DNA from: Hexactinellida sp. DTS-2022
Taxonomy: Eukaryota > Porifera > Hexactinellida
Assembly: GCA_028753945.1 (NCBI GenBank)
Contig: JAPNXP010000009.1
Span: 3,844,001-3,908,000, forward strand
Direction of reading: 5' to 3'
DNA length: 64,000 nucleotides
Part shown: piece after piece, positions 1 through 11,085 of the stretch
Numbering within the stretch: position 1 is the stretch's first letter
How the letters are laid out: each line of letters begins with the position of its first letter
Notes under the pieces: generated by a model
The model's input: the letters and a program-made list of their open reading frames with translations, nothing else
Database searches by the model: none
What the model was told of the DNA's origin: nothing
Position numbers and translations under genes: made by a program

Positions 1-1440
1 TTCTTTCTGAATTATATAATTGACGTACATCTTCAAAGGATGCACAACCGAACATAAGGGGATCACAATAATTAACTATAAAATTTACCAAATTTGGAAA
101 AATGAAATCTTTCAGATTTAACCAGTTATTACGAATTCTTTTTAATATGTCTACAAAATCAAATGTCAGAAAGAGTATTATATTGCTGTCAAATTGGTGA
201 GACACGTTGGTCTACAACTTTCCATTAGAGGAAAAGAATTTAGACAGATTTACATTTAATGGATAATTATCAGTGGAAATGACTTGCACCTTTTGACAGC
301 AATGCTCGATATCTATTATGCAAGATTTAATGATTGGAATATCTTTTCAACAGAGATGGATGCACAGGGTAATAAACGGTAAATACAAGACCTTTTTATG
401 TAAACTAGAGACCTTAATCGCGAATACAGTTCTCGTTGGATCATCAGGAGTTAAGTTTGGAACATATATTAATCCACCCCTATAGGAAATATCAGTTCTA
501 ACATGAATTTAATCCATTTGAACTATGACATTTCTTTCCTCTGGATTAAACCAGGAAGTGGCATGGCGAAGATATGTACAAAAATCGTTTTCAAGACCAA
601 ATGAAGCATAGTTTCTCTATTGTATGAACATGAGGAAGAGAGATACAGTTTAAACTCTGAAGATTCTTATAACAAGCAGGAGAAATCAAATGTTTTTTAC
701 TTGCCAGGATTTGTGTTATGACGTTGTACCTTCGTCTGTTCTTGGAGCTAAATGTATTTTCTAATTGACCCAGTATGAATTCCAAACGCGGTAATTCTGA
801 GGAATCATTATTATGTCATTATTAAGTAGTAATTACTAGTAAATCATTGATGACCTCCTTAATATGCTCTTTGGCTCGAGGAAAATTAATCAACTCCTTA
901 GTATTTTTATAACTAGAGTTGTTTTTCAAAGCAAGTTCCTGCAAAACAGATTCAATTTCTCGGATCTCACTAATTGCAGCAATGGGAACGGATATACTCT
1001 GTCCATTAAAATAGGCTGAAGTGGGTAAATAAGCATTGATTTCAAGGTACAAATCTACGGAGATATTTTTCAGTCATTCAAGTCATTAGCGAGAATACCA
1101 ACTATTAGGTAAAGAAATCGAGGTTAACTTATCTTTCAAGTCCTATAGAGAGTTTACCACAAACTTCTCTTTCTCTTGACTCTCGGATCTCAAGCTGAAT
1201 TGTAGTGTTTGGTTCATCCTCTTTTGCATCGTATGACAAGCGATTCCGTTTGTTAGGTTTGGATGAGTAATATGCCGGGCAGCCAGGCAGTAAACTTGGT
1301 ACAGCGCCTTCCTTCAGCTTTGGCTTCGCCCGCGGTACTTCAGTAAAAGTACCATCTACTTTTGGGACTTGGAAAGTGTAGTATATGTCTTCTTTCTGAA
1401 AATGGTAGATACATACATACCACCTTCAGGTCACCGATAT
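1..1440 (-). pseudogene. P-element/THAP9-like transposase, broken and cut by the window edge
   Basis: Minus-strand remnant of a P-superfamily transposase. At about 1402-1245 the translation has the C-terminal half of a THAP DNA-binding domain (DGTFTEVPR, then KLKEGAVPSLLPGCPAYYS, the AVP-box region). A 76-residue piece follows at 822-1052, then a short helical region at 591-785. At 590-1 the RNase-H-like catalytic core reads through several stops. The first acidic residue is in QMD (about 513, followed by a stop where Glu is expected), the second in STDNYPLN (about 270), and the third region is FVDILKRIRNNW (about 155). The C-terminus lies beyond position 1. In-frame stops show that it is dead here. 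The family assignment rests on motif recognition, not on a search. Confidence 0.72.
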
Positions 1441-1444
1441 CCTC

Positions 1445-2180
1445 GCGACGAAGAGGCATGCTCAGGCATGATTCAGGGTTGGTGGATTTTGAGGCATCTT
1501 GATCACAGGAACATGGACATCTGGGTTGTAAATTTGTAATTGCTCTAGCATCCGGGAACAGAACACGAGTTAGTCATGAATAGAAGCTAATATGAATATA
1601 ATACCAAAGCGAAATTAAAAGGATGATATTGTACGTCATAGAAGAGTTTGGGATATAATCTGATCAATAGTTGTATATATTTCAAGAATATTTCTAATTA
1701 ATGTGGTTAATTATTAATATAATTTTTGAAATTAAATATTGTGGTTGGATAAATATTACCATCTTCTCCTTCATCCTTGGTCCATATTTTCTAGGTTACT
1801 GTCAGGACATATATAGAGTAGGCTATATCCCAGGTAAAGCTGAAAATTTGTATACAGGGGTAATTTTGTACTGCGACAACTATCTATTGGTTTTTGAAGA
1901 GAAATATTCACATTTAATGGTGGCAAAATATGTTAGCCAATTAAATTCGAGGGTTTGTTAGTATGGATTAGCATTACTTCATTCAATTTGTATAAATAGA
2001 CTGTGTATAATAAATAGAAAGATTTTATGAGGCTGCAATTTGATTGATTGAAAATAAATTCGTCCAACCAATCATTTGTGTCTGTATAACATTGCATGTT
2101 TTTTTCTATAGTATGTCTGACTTTTTTTATGAAACTACATTCTTTTATTCTTGCATTAACTTATTTGATTCGATTCTTAT
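1445..2180. other. No recognised gene; AT-rich spacer
   Basis: There is an 86-codon open frame at 1701-1961 (plus) with a hydrophobic N-terminal third, but no motif I recognise and no splice or codon evidence. It is probably a chance frame. Confidence 0.4.
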
Positions 2181-3810
2181 TATGCCTCCTAAACGGAATC
2201 ATGGATTCAGGGAGGGAACAGATTCCAAACTCATTCTGATCGGAAGCGTCGGATGCCAGCCAATCAGACTCCTGAGCAGACCCGACTCCGTCTTGACACT
2301 CAAAGGGAGATTCAGTCTGCTATACAAGATGGAGAGTCGGAGAGTGAGACTGCAGCTAGGCGCCAAACGCAAAAGTAGATTAAGTCCTCTTACAAAGAGT
2401 CTGAGATTGACGGGGAAACTGCTAAGCGCCTCGATAATCAGCGAGAATACCAGTCGTTCAATTAGAGTCTGAGACTGACGAGGAAACTGCTAAGCGCCTC
2501 GATAATCAGAGAGAATACCAGTCGTTCTATTTAGAGTCTGAGATGACGAGGAAACTGCTAAGCGCTTCGATAATCAGAGAGACACCAGTCGGCCTATTTA
2601 GAGTCTCAGACTGCTAAAGAAACTGTTGCGCTCCTCGATAAGAAGAGGGAAATGCACTATGCTGAAAGCAGGAGAGACAGCAGGGCAGCATGCTGAGGGT
2701 TTGTAGGAGAGGGTTGAGTTCAGAGGCGGCGCCAGGATTTTCAGGTATGGGGGGCCACACTGTAGAACAATGTTATTCTAGGGAGGCAACCTCAAAATAT
2801 GGGGGTGGGGAATGGCCCCCCTGCACCCCCCCCCCCCCTGGTTGAGTTATATGCTAATTCTCTAATTTCTAAGTCTGCCTTGAATTTACCTTAAAAATCT
2901 GCCTGTGAAGTTGCTGATAACTTTAGCGCAGACTTTTCAGTTAGCAGTATGACTTTTCCTGCAATTCTTTTGAAGAGAAATTCTGGAAAAGTGAGAAATT
3001 ATTTCCTAAATTTCCACTCTGCTGTGGGCAGGCCAAGGCTGTTCTACCCTCTTTAGCTACGTGGCCTTACCTGCTTGCTCACTTGCTGACAGCGGGTGAC
3101 ACCAGAGGGAGAGCTTTCAGAGATAACATCCGAGCGTACAACTCTGTCCTTGACTTCGCCTCACTCGGAGTTAACCTGGATAAGCAACTCGCCAATGCTA
3201 AGAGAGGAGTGTACACATTCCGTATTCACGGGACTATACACCACTACATTGGACAGCGTACCCTAATTACCGCCGCAAGTATAATGGCCGTAGCGTGCAA
3301 GTAGGGAAAGCTCTTCTTGACAAACGCTGAGTATTTGCATACACTCCTTCTTGCTGTTGAAGTACAATGCACACATTAATGTAAATTTGTACCACAGTTA
3401 CTGCTGTTAATATCTCTACAAATATGTGTACAAGGGTCACGGTAGAGCATTGTTGAGTTCAGTTAAGGTGAAAATGCGAATAGTAACGGACCTAAGCGTA
3501 AGGACGAGGTCGCTAATTACGTAGAAGGTCGATACTTCTCTGCCACGGAAGCTTTTTTCCGTATATTTGCCTTTGACTTTCATCGTAACTTCCCCCACGT
3601 GATGAAGCTAGCTTTCCATCTTTAGAATGATCAGTTTGTGGTCTTCTCTCCTGACGCGGACATATGAGATTTTCTCAGCAAACAGAAGCACACCATCTAA
3701 CTGCATGGTTCGTAGCTAATGAGAAATTCCCTGCAACTCTAGAACTCACTTACACGAAATTCGCTGACAAGTTTGTGTGGGACAAAGATGACCTTTTGTA
3801 TTACCATTAA
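2181..3810 (+). pseudogene. Helitron Rep/helicase N-terminal region, decayed
   Basis: Plus-strand fragments of a Helitron protein spread over several frames. At 2225-2690 are tandem basic/acidic repeats of the type TPEQTRLRLDTQREIQ...ETAARRQ...ETAKRLDNQREYQS, which typically precede the Helitron N-terminal domain. At 3083-3304 is a core block, FRDNIRAYNSVLDFASLGVN followed by GVYTFRIHG, typical of the Helitron_like_N domain. At about 3495-3625 the translation DEVANYVEGRYFSATEAFFR...FHRNFPHVMKLAFHL matches the next conserved segment, and 3640-3810 continues weakly (QFVVFSPDAD, KFADKFVWD). No Rep HUH motif or helicase survives in the window. A hAT-type MITE sits inside it at 2721-2840. Confidence 0.68.
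2721..2840. mobile_element. 120-bp hAT-type MITE with G-run/C-run core
   Basis: It begins CAGAGGCGGCGCCAGG and ends in a long C-run followed by CTG. The 8-bp sequence GTTGAGTT flanks it exactly on both sides (2713-2720 and 2841-2848), as expected for a hAT insertion. It has no coding capacity, and its interior has G-runs on one side and a C-run of about 16 on the other. It was inserted into the Helitron relic. Confidence 0.85.
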
Positions 3811-3836
3811 CAAAGGGCAAGAACAGAGTTTAAAAA

Positions 3837-4436
3837 ATGTGGGCATATTCCTACCATCTCCGAATGCTATTTTCAGTCATGGCCAACTATATATGTTGCA
3901 TTGATCTGAGTTCAAAACCCTGCCGGATAAAACTTATGGTTTGTGGCGGTACCCTCTCCTCATCCGGCGGAGCCTTGGTTAAGAATGTAGTATATCGTGA
4001 GGTATTCCAGAATTATTGGGGTAATGTAGTGCACTCCACTCAGGATATATGTACCATGGATGTGCCTCTTCCATGCTCTCCCCTTTCGCAGTCTGATTCT
4101 GAAGACCCGGTCTTTAGTCATGTGAAAAGGGTGTTTGTACCAGTTGATTCTGAGCCACTCAGTAAGATACCCAAACTAACTGAATTCAGTGATAATATCC
4201 TCAGTCCATTCCTGGATTCCCAATCTACTCCGTCTCCCATCAGTATTGTTTTGCCTGATTTGATGTTTGATAGTATTATCACAGGTCCGGTACATACTAT
4301 GGGTATTGATTTGCTCAACTGTTCCATAAATAACTTGACTCCCTTTATGCAAAGGAGGATTGCCAGTTGTATTGGGTTAGATGTTGAACAAATCTTAATG
4401 ACTAGAGAAACCATTACATCGCCCCTTTACTTATAA
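3837..4436 (+). CDS. Uncharacterised 199-codon open frame, Ser/Pro-rich
   Basis: This is one of the longer intact frames in the left part of the window. Residues 1-65 may be fortuitous. Residues 73-150 are rich in Ser, Pro and Asp, starting with the segment TMDVPLPCSPLSQSDSEDP. The tail (NNLTPFMQRRIASCIGLDVEQILMTR) looks helical. A similar IPLPCSSG segment opens the Ginger2-like coding remnant near 10.2 kb, so this could be a transposon-derived exon. It directly follows the Helitron remnant on the same strand, which may be coincidence. I do not recognise a domain, and expression is unproven. Confidence 0.3.
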   Translation: MWAYSYHLRMLFSVMANYICCIDLSSKPCRIKLMVCGGTLSSSGGALVKNVVYREVFQNYWGNVVHSTQDICTMDVPLPCSPLSQSDSEDPVFSHVKRVFVPVDSEPLSKIPKLTEFSDNILSPFLDSQSTPSPISIVLPDLMFDSIITGPVHTMGIDLLNCSINNLTPFMQRRIASCIGLDVEQILMTRETITSPLYL

Positions 4437-5285
4437 TTTTATGTAGACTACTCTTCACTTACAAATAGATTCGCAAATACTTTTCACTTGAATATTTAAT
4501 TTTAAGAACGCAGTTACTTCCCGACACTTTTTATACAGTTTTTTTGCAGATTTGAAAGATCTTTTTGTTTTAGATTCCCAGCGGCGAGATATATCCAAAA
4601 ATGCAATAATATTCGACCTAGGTAACATAGAGAAAATTTTAAATTTTATAAAAACACACTTTATGTAATACACAAGTTATTTAGCCATAATGATTAGGAC
4701 TTTTTTCCTGTTTTATTACTTAGAGAAGCTTCTAATCTATCATATGAATGTACAACTTCTTTTGATTACTTATGAGTTCAATTTTTCATTAATGACAGTG
4801 GGCATCACTTTTTTTATCATTAGAAAATTAAATATAATTACAAAGAAAAGTTACAAATGAAATCTACATTGATATGATAGAACTAATTGAGAGCTGTCCA
4901 AAACCGTTGAGATTTTGATTCTAGGTTGTATATGAGCCAAAATGTGTCTTACATATCGACAAAGGTATCCCTAAATGATATAAAGCCTAAAAGTGACAAA
5001 GTACCCGAAATTGGTAAATTTCTGAGTATACTGCACTGGGATACTGCTACCTACTTCAAAAGTAAGTTAAACAGCCGTTAATACGCTACAAGAAGCAGAT
5101 TGTGTGTGGGATAAAATAACTGTTGTTCAAAAACATTTGTTCGGTTATTGTAATATAAACAATCAAGAATTCATAATTGCGTTAACGGTCTATTAACGGA
5201 TATGTAAATGTAACGGAATTTAATTATTTCCGTTAACGATTTCAAAGTTAACTTAAAATTTAATAGTTAACGAAAAATTTAACTT
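4437..5285. other. Non-coding AT-rich spacer
   Basis: No gene recognised. A 72-codon minus frame at 4455-4673 is lysine-rich and probably chance. Around 5155-5285 the motif TTAACG or its complement recurs many times, a degenerate short repeat leading into the satellite. Confidence 0.4.
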
Positions 5286-6271
5286 CCTTAAATTTGGTTA
5301 GGAGGAAACAAATGAGTAGAATTAAAAACAGAGGAGCATACGGAGCACCAAATGACCCTCAGGGGATATAAATGTGCCATAAGGGAAAGAAATGAGTAAA
5401 GAGGAAAGAAATGGGAATATTTTAAAACAGAGGAGCCTACGGAGCACCAAATGACCCTCAGAGGATACAAATGAGGCTTAAGAGAAATAGATTAGTTAAG
5501 GGGAAACAAATTAAAGTAAATATAAAAAGAGGAAACTAAAGTGCTACCAATGAACCTCAAGTGAAACAAATGAAGCTTCAGGAAAATAAATGAGTTAAGA
5601 GGAAACAAATGACAGGACATATAAACGGAGGCGACAAGGTGCAACAAATGAACCTCAGGGTAAACAGAAGAGCAGTAAGGGAAAGCAATGAGTCAAGAGG
5701 AAACAAATGAGAATAATTAAAAACTGAAGAGCCCACGGAACAACAAATGAGCCTTGAGGGAAATAAATGAGTTAAGTGGAAACAAATGAAAGTAATTAAT
5801 AACAGAGGAGCCTAAGGTGCAACAAATGAACTTCAGGAGAAACAAATGAAGCTTCTGGAAAAGAAATGAGTTAAGAAAAAACAAATTACAGTAAATAAAG
5901 AGACTGGCGACAAGGTGCAACACATGAACATCAGGGGAAACAAATGTGCCTTAAGGGCAAGAAATGAGTAAGAGGAAACAAATTAGAAAAATTAATAACA
6001 AAGGAGCCTACGGAGCAACAAATGACCCTAAGCGGATACATATGAGCCTTAAAGGAAAGGAATGAGTTAAGGGGAAACAAGTGAAAGTTATTAAAAACTG
6101 AGGAGCCTCGGAGCAACAAAATAGCTACAGGGGATACAAATGAGTCTTAAGGAAATATATGAGTTGAGAGGAAAGAAATGAGATTAATTTACAACAGAGG
6201 AGCCCACGGAGCAACAAATGAGCCTCAGGGGTTACAAATGACTCTTAAGGGAAATTAATGAGTTAAGCGGA
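5286..6271 (+). repeat. Satellite 1, block 1 (AAATGAG higher-order repeat)
   Basis: Tandem repeat of ~20-bp subunits, nearly all starting with AAATGAG or AAATGAA. In the best-preserved units five different subunits follow in order: AAATGAGCCTCAGGGGATAC, AAATGAGCCTTAAGGGAAAG, AAATGAGTTAAGAGGAAAC, AAATGAGAGTAATTAAAAAC and AGAGGAGCCTACGGAGCAAC, giving a ~99-bp higher-order unit. Copies are diverged and some subunits are missing. The block ends where a Ginger1-derived fragment begins. Confidence 0.9.
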
Positions 6272-6714
6272 AACATTGGAAACCGCCTCGCCATTTTAGG
6301 GTTCTTCATAATACCTGGAACTAGATCAACAAAAATTCCCATGCCAATTTTTCCGTTTATCCAGTTTCATAAACATATAGCGAACTCTCGATTAAATTAT
6401 AATAGGAAATTAGAACAATTTACAAACAAACTGTTTTTTAATTAAAAAGAAATAGAATAATTAATTTACTAATACTACACTAGGTACAGCAGCTAGAAAC
6501 GATATTAGTTAATAATTGTTATATAGCGCTGTCGTATGCCATAAAAAAGAGTATCTAATTCAGTATATATGTCTGGCTATAATTTGGTTGTTGTTGTGGA
6601 ATACTGAGATAATAACTAGCCAAAATTTCCATTTCTTTCAGTTAGCTAAGTTAAAACTTTCGTTGTGTTATCATCGTTTTTATTAAATCTTCTGTTTAAT
6701 AAAAACCCTCAGTC

Positions 6715-6925
6715 TCATGTAATGGGTAAATTGTCCTGAGCCTAGGTCCTGCCAATGGTGTCAAGAGATAAGTTCGGTGTTCTCAGGTAAGCTCTTGACA
6801 TCCCTCAACCGTTAGGCTCGCGGTTGGGGAAAGGTACAGAGTGTGTTCCAAGTACACTCACAGCGAAACTACTCTTTAGTAGCTAGCTGCAGCCCTGAGG
6901 GACCAACCTACTATTTATTCATTAA
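6715..6925. repeat. SINE-like or structured GC-richer island inside the Ginger1 copy
   Basis: A ~200-bp segment of higher GC content contains imperfect stems (TCAAGAGATAAG with CTCTTGACATC; CAACCGTTAG with CGGTTGGGG) and ends in an ATT-rich tail (TTATTCATTAATCAATTAA). Its counterpart lies at about 28650-29170 in the large Ginger1 element. It resembles a small retroposed or structured element, but I found no clear pol III A or B box, so the identity is open. Confidence 0.3.
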
Positions 6926-7407
6926 TCAATTAATTAATTAACACTACTTCACAGCATAATCAATTATCTTTCCATATAGCTTACTAACAGGCAGTTATCA
7001 AGACATTTTATCTTATTACTCTGCGAGAAGAATCGAGCCTGAACATTGTACAAGCCAGAACAAGTAGTTCCCGTCCTGAATTTGTGAATTTTGATGGATT
7101 AGTTTATATCCTTTACACGTTAGTTATGTGGTATATTTATTATATCTTTCTGAAACTGTTACTCTGATATTTCCCATTAAATTTATTAATAAAGATATCA
7201 ATGCATAATAGTGGCTAATCTTAATAACAGGGTGATAAAAGTAAATTTTTAATATAAATTGCTTTGAGTTAGACATATATATATTATAATCAAAAATATA
7301 ATCAGGGAGTAATTAGGTATGTATTGTAGCCAAACAAAGTGGAAAATAAGATCATAAACTAGTAGTTAGATAAATTAGATATCGTGTTACTTAGGAAGCA
7401 TTTTAAG

Positions 7408-7617
7408 CTTCCACAATGTGTGCACTTGGCCCAAATTACACAGGTTTCATAAACTTCCACTTTGTGTGAACTTGGCCCATATTACACAAGTTTCATAAGC
7501 TTCCACAATGTGTGCACTTGGCCCATATTACACAAGTTTCATAAGCTTCCACAATGTGTGCACTTGGCCCATATTACACAAGTTTCATAAGCTTCCACAA
7601 TGTGTGCATTTGGGCCA
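7408..7617. repeat. 46-bp minisatellite, about 4.5 copies
   Basis: Tandem copies of AAGCTTCCACAATGTGTGCA followed by CTTGGCCCATATTACACAAG and TTTCAT. The matching place in the other Ginger1 copy (about 28086-28175, reverse strand) has only two units, so the copy number has changed since the two copies separated. Confidence 0.85.
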
Positions 7618-7689
7618 AAGAACGTTTTTAATGTTTCATGACTCAGTTTTGTGGTACAATGATTTACAACTTACAACTATAAATACCAC

Positions 7690-7965
7690 ATGAAATATGC
7701 AAAAGTATTTACAGCTATAATGGATTCTTCAGATAGATACTATATTGAATTTATTGAACAGATGCAAAAAGAATACGAAGAAAAAAAAATGAGCATGATG
7801 GAAGAGAAATGCAAAATGATTGATGAACACAAAACGTATCTAGATATGAAAAGGGCGGAATGGGAAATCGAAAAAAAGCATTTGAAAAAAAATCAGAAAA
7901 TTAAAACAAACGATAATACGAATGGGGGATATAGATTCAGATTAAGTGGAGAATTATTTGATTAG
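7690..7965 (+). CDS. Small charged coiled-coil protein of the Ginger1 element
   Basis: Intact 91-codon frame, highly charged. Residues 10-75 (MDSSDRYYIEFIEQMQKEYE onward, many EK and KK pairs) are predicted coiled coil, followed by GGYRFRLSGELFD. Translation could also start at the second Met (MDSSDRYY). The homologous frame in the large Ginger1 element (reverse complement of about 21590-21320) has a stop after EQMQK, so this truncated copy keeps the better version. Its presence in both copies suggests an accessory gene or exon of the element rather than host sequence. No known domain recognised; function unknown. Confidence 0.45.
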   Translation: MKYAKVFTAIMDSSDRYYIEFIEQMQKEYEEKKMSMMEEKCKMIDEHKTYLDMKRAEWEIEKKHLKKNQKIKTNDNTNGGYRFRLSGELFD

Positions 7966-8550
7966 AAGAAGAGTATTAGACTTTAGTTTGTAATGTGTTT
8001 TTTGTTAATTAATAAGATTAAATAAAGTTGTGCTTTACTAGTATTTTAATTAATGGTATTTTTTAATTAATTAATCTATAAGGGAAAATGCATATAGCTT
8101 GACTAGATCCTGTCTTTTTCAAGGCAAGTGGATTAGAGAGTTAAATCTTTCAGTTATAAGAATTATAAATATGATATTTAGCCAACAAAATGCTTTAGAG
8201 AGAAAAAAATTAAGATTTGCAAGATATCGAATTTAGTAATCGTTTTGGGAACCAGTTCCTCATTCTTGTAATCGGAAGTGATAAATAACTAACGCATTCC
8301 ATTTAATTCCGGAATTTGATTCAAGAATATAAGCTAATAGTTCGGATTACATCAAATTTAATGACAATGCACATGATATTCGTGATTACTTCGTGAGTCT
8401 TTCTATTTGATCAAAGATGTATAAACTTAGAAACTATAAATACGTTACAGTTTAGGAATTATTGAATTAGGATGGTTTCAATGATTTATGTGGACGAGAC
8501 GTTGACAGAAGAAATTTAGAATCAGCCGAAGAGCAGATCGAGCTGCCAAG

Positions 8551-8720
8551 ATGCAGTCGAACAATTTTAACTAATTGATTCTTTTAATTAAGAGCAGAGT
8601 ATCCCTGGAGAATGAGAGAAGAGTATGGCAGGATGAGAGAAATGCTTTGAAAAGAAAAATTAGGGAGAAGTAGAAAACTGCGAAACATGGAGACTTAGCT
8701 GGAGGGTTCCGAGAAGTGTA
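8551..8720 (+). pseudogene. Degenerate second coiled-coil frame, similar to 7690-7965
   Basis: Starting at ATG 8551 the frame reads MQSNNFN, a stop, then LENERRVWQDERNALKRKIREK, a stop, then AKHGDLAGGFRE. The pattern W..E...LK.K...GG.R resembles the C-terminal half of the upstream coiled-coil frame, which suggests a tandem duplicate within the element. Two stops break it. The other element copy also carries it (about 20560-20715, minus) with different damage. Confidence 0.3.
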
Positions 8721-9181
8721 GGGATATCATTGGAAACTAGAATAATTTGTATAATTTATTATTTAGATGTTTGTTGTGTCAATTAATGAAATAAAGTTGA
8801 GTTGCTACTACGTATTAATTAATAAACACCTTCTTTTAATAAAGCAAGTGGATTACAATTATCTGTAAAGTGGAAAATTATTTTCACTACCAGCGCTCGA
8901 AATACCACTGTAGATTGGAAAAGCAAATCCAGAATTCACTAGTTATACTAAGTCTCAAATTCACAATTTAATTAATTAATTAATTAATAATTAGGTATAA
9001 CATTAAATGTTCAATAAACTTATAGTTAGAGTGGATATAATTTACCTTGTATAGTTGCGCCTCAGAATACCACAGCGTCTCAAAATACCACAGTCTAATT
9101 TGTAATAGCACATCCATGGTGTATAGAGTGTATCATATAGGCGTCTCAAAATACCACAGCGTCTCAAAATACCACACAACA

Positions 9182-10138
9182 GAACTGTGCCTATCACGGT
9201 CCACTAAGAAATATACATTTGTCATAGACGGTGCGCAAAGGTACATCTCTATAATAAGAACTGTGATTATTATGCTTTCCCCCTTAAGATATATACATTA
9301 GTGATAGACGGTGCCCAAAAGAAAGTCTCTATAAACACAACTTTTCTTATTATGCTGTCCGACTGAGAAATATACATTAGTCATAAACGGCGCACAAAAG
9401 TACATCTAGATAATACAAACTGTGCTTATTATGCTCTTCTACTAATAACATACATTAGTCTTAGACGGTGCGCAAAAGTACCTCTCTATAATAACAACCG
9501 GTGATTATTATGCTTTCCCCCTTAAGATATATACATTAGTGATAGACGGTTCCCAAAAGAAAGTCTCTATAATAACAACTGTGCTTTTTATGCAGCCCGA
9601 CTAAGAAATATACATTGGTCATATACTGGGCGTAAATTTACCTCTCTATAATAACAAATGTGACTATTATCCTCCCGACTAAAGATATACATTAGTCTTA
9701 TGCGGTGCGCAAAAGTAACTCTCTATAATAACAAATGAGCTTTTATACTGCCTGACAATGAAAAAACCATTAGAATAAACGGTACGCAAAAGTACCTCTC
9801 TATAATAACAACCGTGGTTATTATGCTTTCCGACTAAGAAATATGCAATAGTCATATACCGTTCCCTATGGTACCTCTCTTTAATAACAACTGTGTATAT
9901 TATGCGCCCGCTAAGAAATATACATTAGTCTTTGCGCAGCGCAAAGGAACCTCTCTATACTATGAACAGTGCATATTATGCTTACCTACAAAGAAATACA
10001 CATTAGTCATAGACGATGCGCAAAAGGACCTCTCTATAAACACAACTGTGCTTATTATGCCCGTTCCCCAAGGTACCTCTCTTTAATACCAACTGTGCAT
10101 ATTATGCTGCCCGCTAAGAAATATAAATCAGCTTAGTT
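9182..10138 (+). repeat. Satellite 2: ~79-bp tandem repeat, about 12 units
   Basis: Units run through GAAATATACATTAGTCATAG, ACGGTGCGCAAAAGTACCTC, TCTATAATAACAACTGTGCT and TATTATGCTGCCCGACTAA. Units are ~76-82 bp and moderately diverged. The same unit occurs in inverted orientation at 12425-12695, on the other side of a Ginger2-like coding remnant. Confidence 0.85.
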
Positions 10139-10139
10139 A

Positions 10140-11085
10140 GTGCCCAAATTACCTCTGAGGGACATCAGTCAAACGTGTTATAATGCACAACAGTCTAAGC
10201 TGGGCGCTGTTAATTATGACATACCTTTACCTTGTTCTTCAGGATACACTCATAACAGCGTGTTTAACCCTTTCCGTTACATTTCATCCATTCTACCAGA
10301 AACTCCATATACCAGCCCGCTGTTCTCCAATCCACCACCTATGAGTTTCAAATCAATACCAAACTACATGTGTCCACCTACTACAGCTGAGTTTACTCCA
10401 GCAGTAGAAGCGTCTACTTACTCTCCTTTCGAACCTCTCCCTCTCTCTCCCAGAAGTATCCAGGCTGGTCCTATTAGACCCACGCTGTGCTGTTTGCAAC
10501 GAAGTTTGCTGCACGCTCATGCCTGCCCTGACTGCAGCAACCAGTTCATGTCATCTGCGGACATGCAGTTGACGGTGTCGAGGGGAATGGATCTCCAGTG
10601 TCTGCAATTCTTGCTGGCTACAAAAGAGGGAAATAGTTATCCATAAGAGTAGAGAAAGCTCCAAGCGTGGGCAATCTAAACAGATTGATCGTATGGGTAA
10701 ACATTCACGAAAAAAGGTCCATACTTTCGATGTCGGGGAAACCATTGTATTAAATATACACGAAGTCGATAAGAGATCATCTTTCGACCCAGCAAATATT
10801 CTTGGTGTTTTCCTCAATCGTTCAGAAGAGGGGTTTTATCGCATTGGTACAAAGTCGGGAAGAATAAATCGACTTTACATTGGAACGGAACTCTATCTGA
10901 CACACGGTCACTCTCTTTCGTCAGATGATGTACCTGACATAGATGTCTCGTTTAGGTCTGTCGTATTTCGGGAGTCGTTGAGCAATCGCGGTAATTTTTC
11001 AAAAGCACTAGTGGCTGCCGTACCAATCGGTGCAGATGCAAAAGTGGTAATATTAAGTGCAACTCGAAATGTCATAAGCATTTAG
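10140..11085 (+). pseudogene. Ginger2/KRBA2-like transposase, C-terminal part
   Basis: The intact frame 10693-11085 reads KKVHTFDVGETIVLNIHEVD, then DPANILGVFLNRSEEGFYRI, then GTKSGRINRLY. This pattern (VGD..., .VDR..., NI.GV..., FY.IGT..G...LY) is typical of the C-terminus of KRAB-A-domain-containing-2-like, Ginger2-type integrases. Upstream in other frames (about 10490-10692) the residues CPDCSNQF, HVICGHAVDG, CNSCWLQKREIVIHKSRE and SKQIDRM give the cysteine-rich linker of that family, broken by frameshifts. The Ser/Pro-rich segment 10200-10480 may be the variable linker. The DDE core is absent, so this is a fragment. A KRBA2-like N-terminal zinc-finger piece is at 51811-52167; the two are not part of one locus. 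Confidence 0.6.

Larger units (their letters stand above)
6272..9181 (+). mobile_element. Truncated Ginger1 copy (non-transposase part plus one terminal repeat)
   Basis: This 2.9-kb segment is the reverse complement of 20096-21618 plus 28063-29603 in the large Ginger1 element, apart from the later insertions there. It ends at 9181 with the Ginger1 terminus ...CACACAACA, preceded by the repeated motif CGTCTCAAAATACCACAG. The transposase half is missing and the left edge at 6272 drops straight into satellite, so it is truncated or rearranged rather than a complete element. It holds a coiled-coil frame at 7690-7965 and a related broken frame at 8551-8720. Confidence 0.8.

Noticed and set aside
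5286-6271. CRISPR-like array
   Set aside because: The ~20-bp subunits are contiguous diverged tandem repeats without unique spacers, in eukaryotic DNA with introns.
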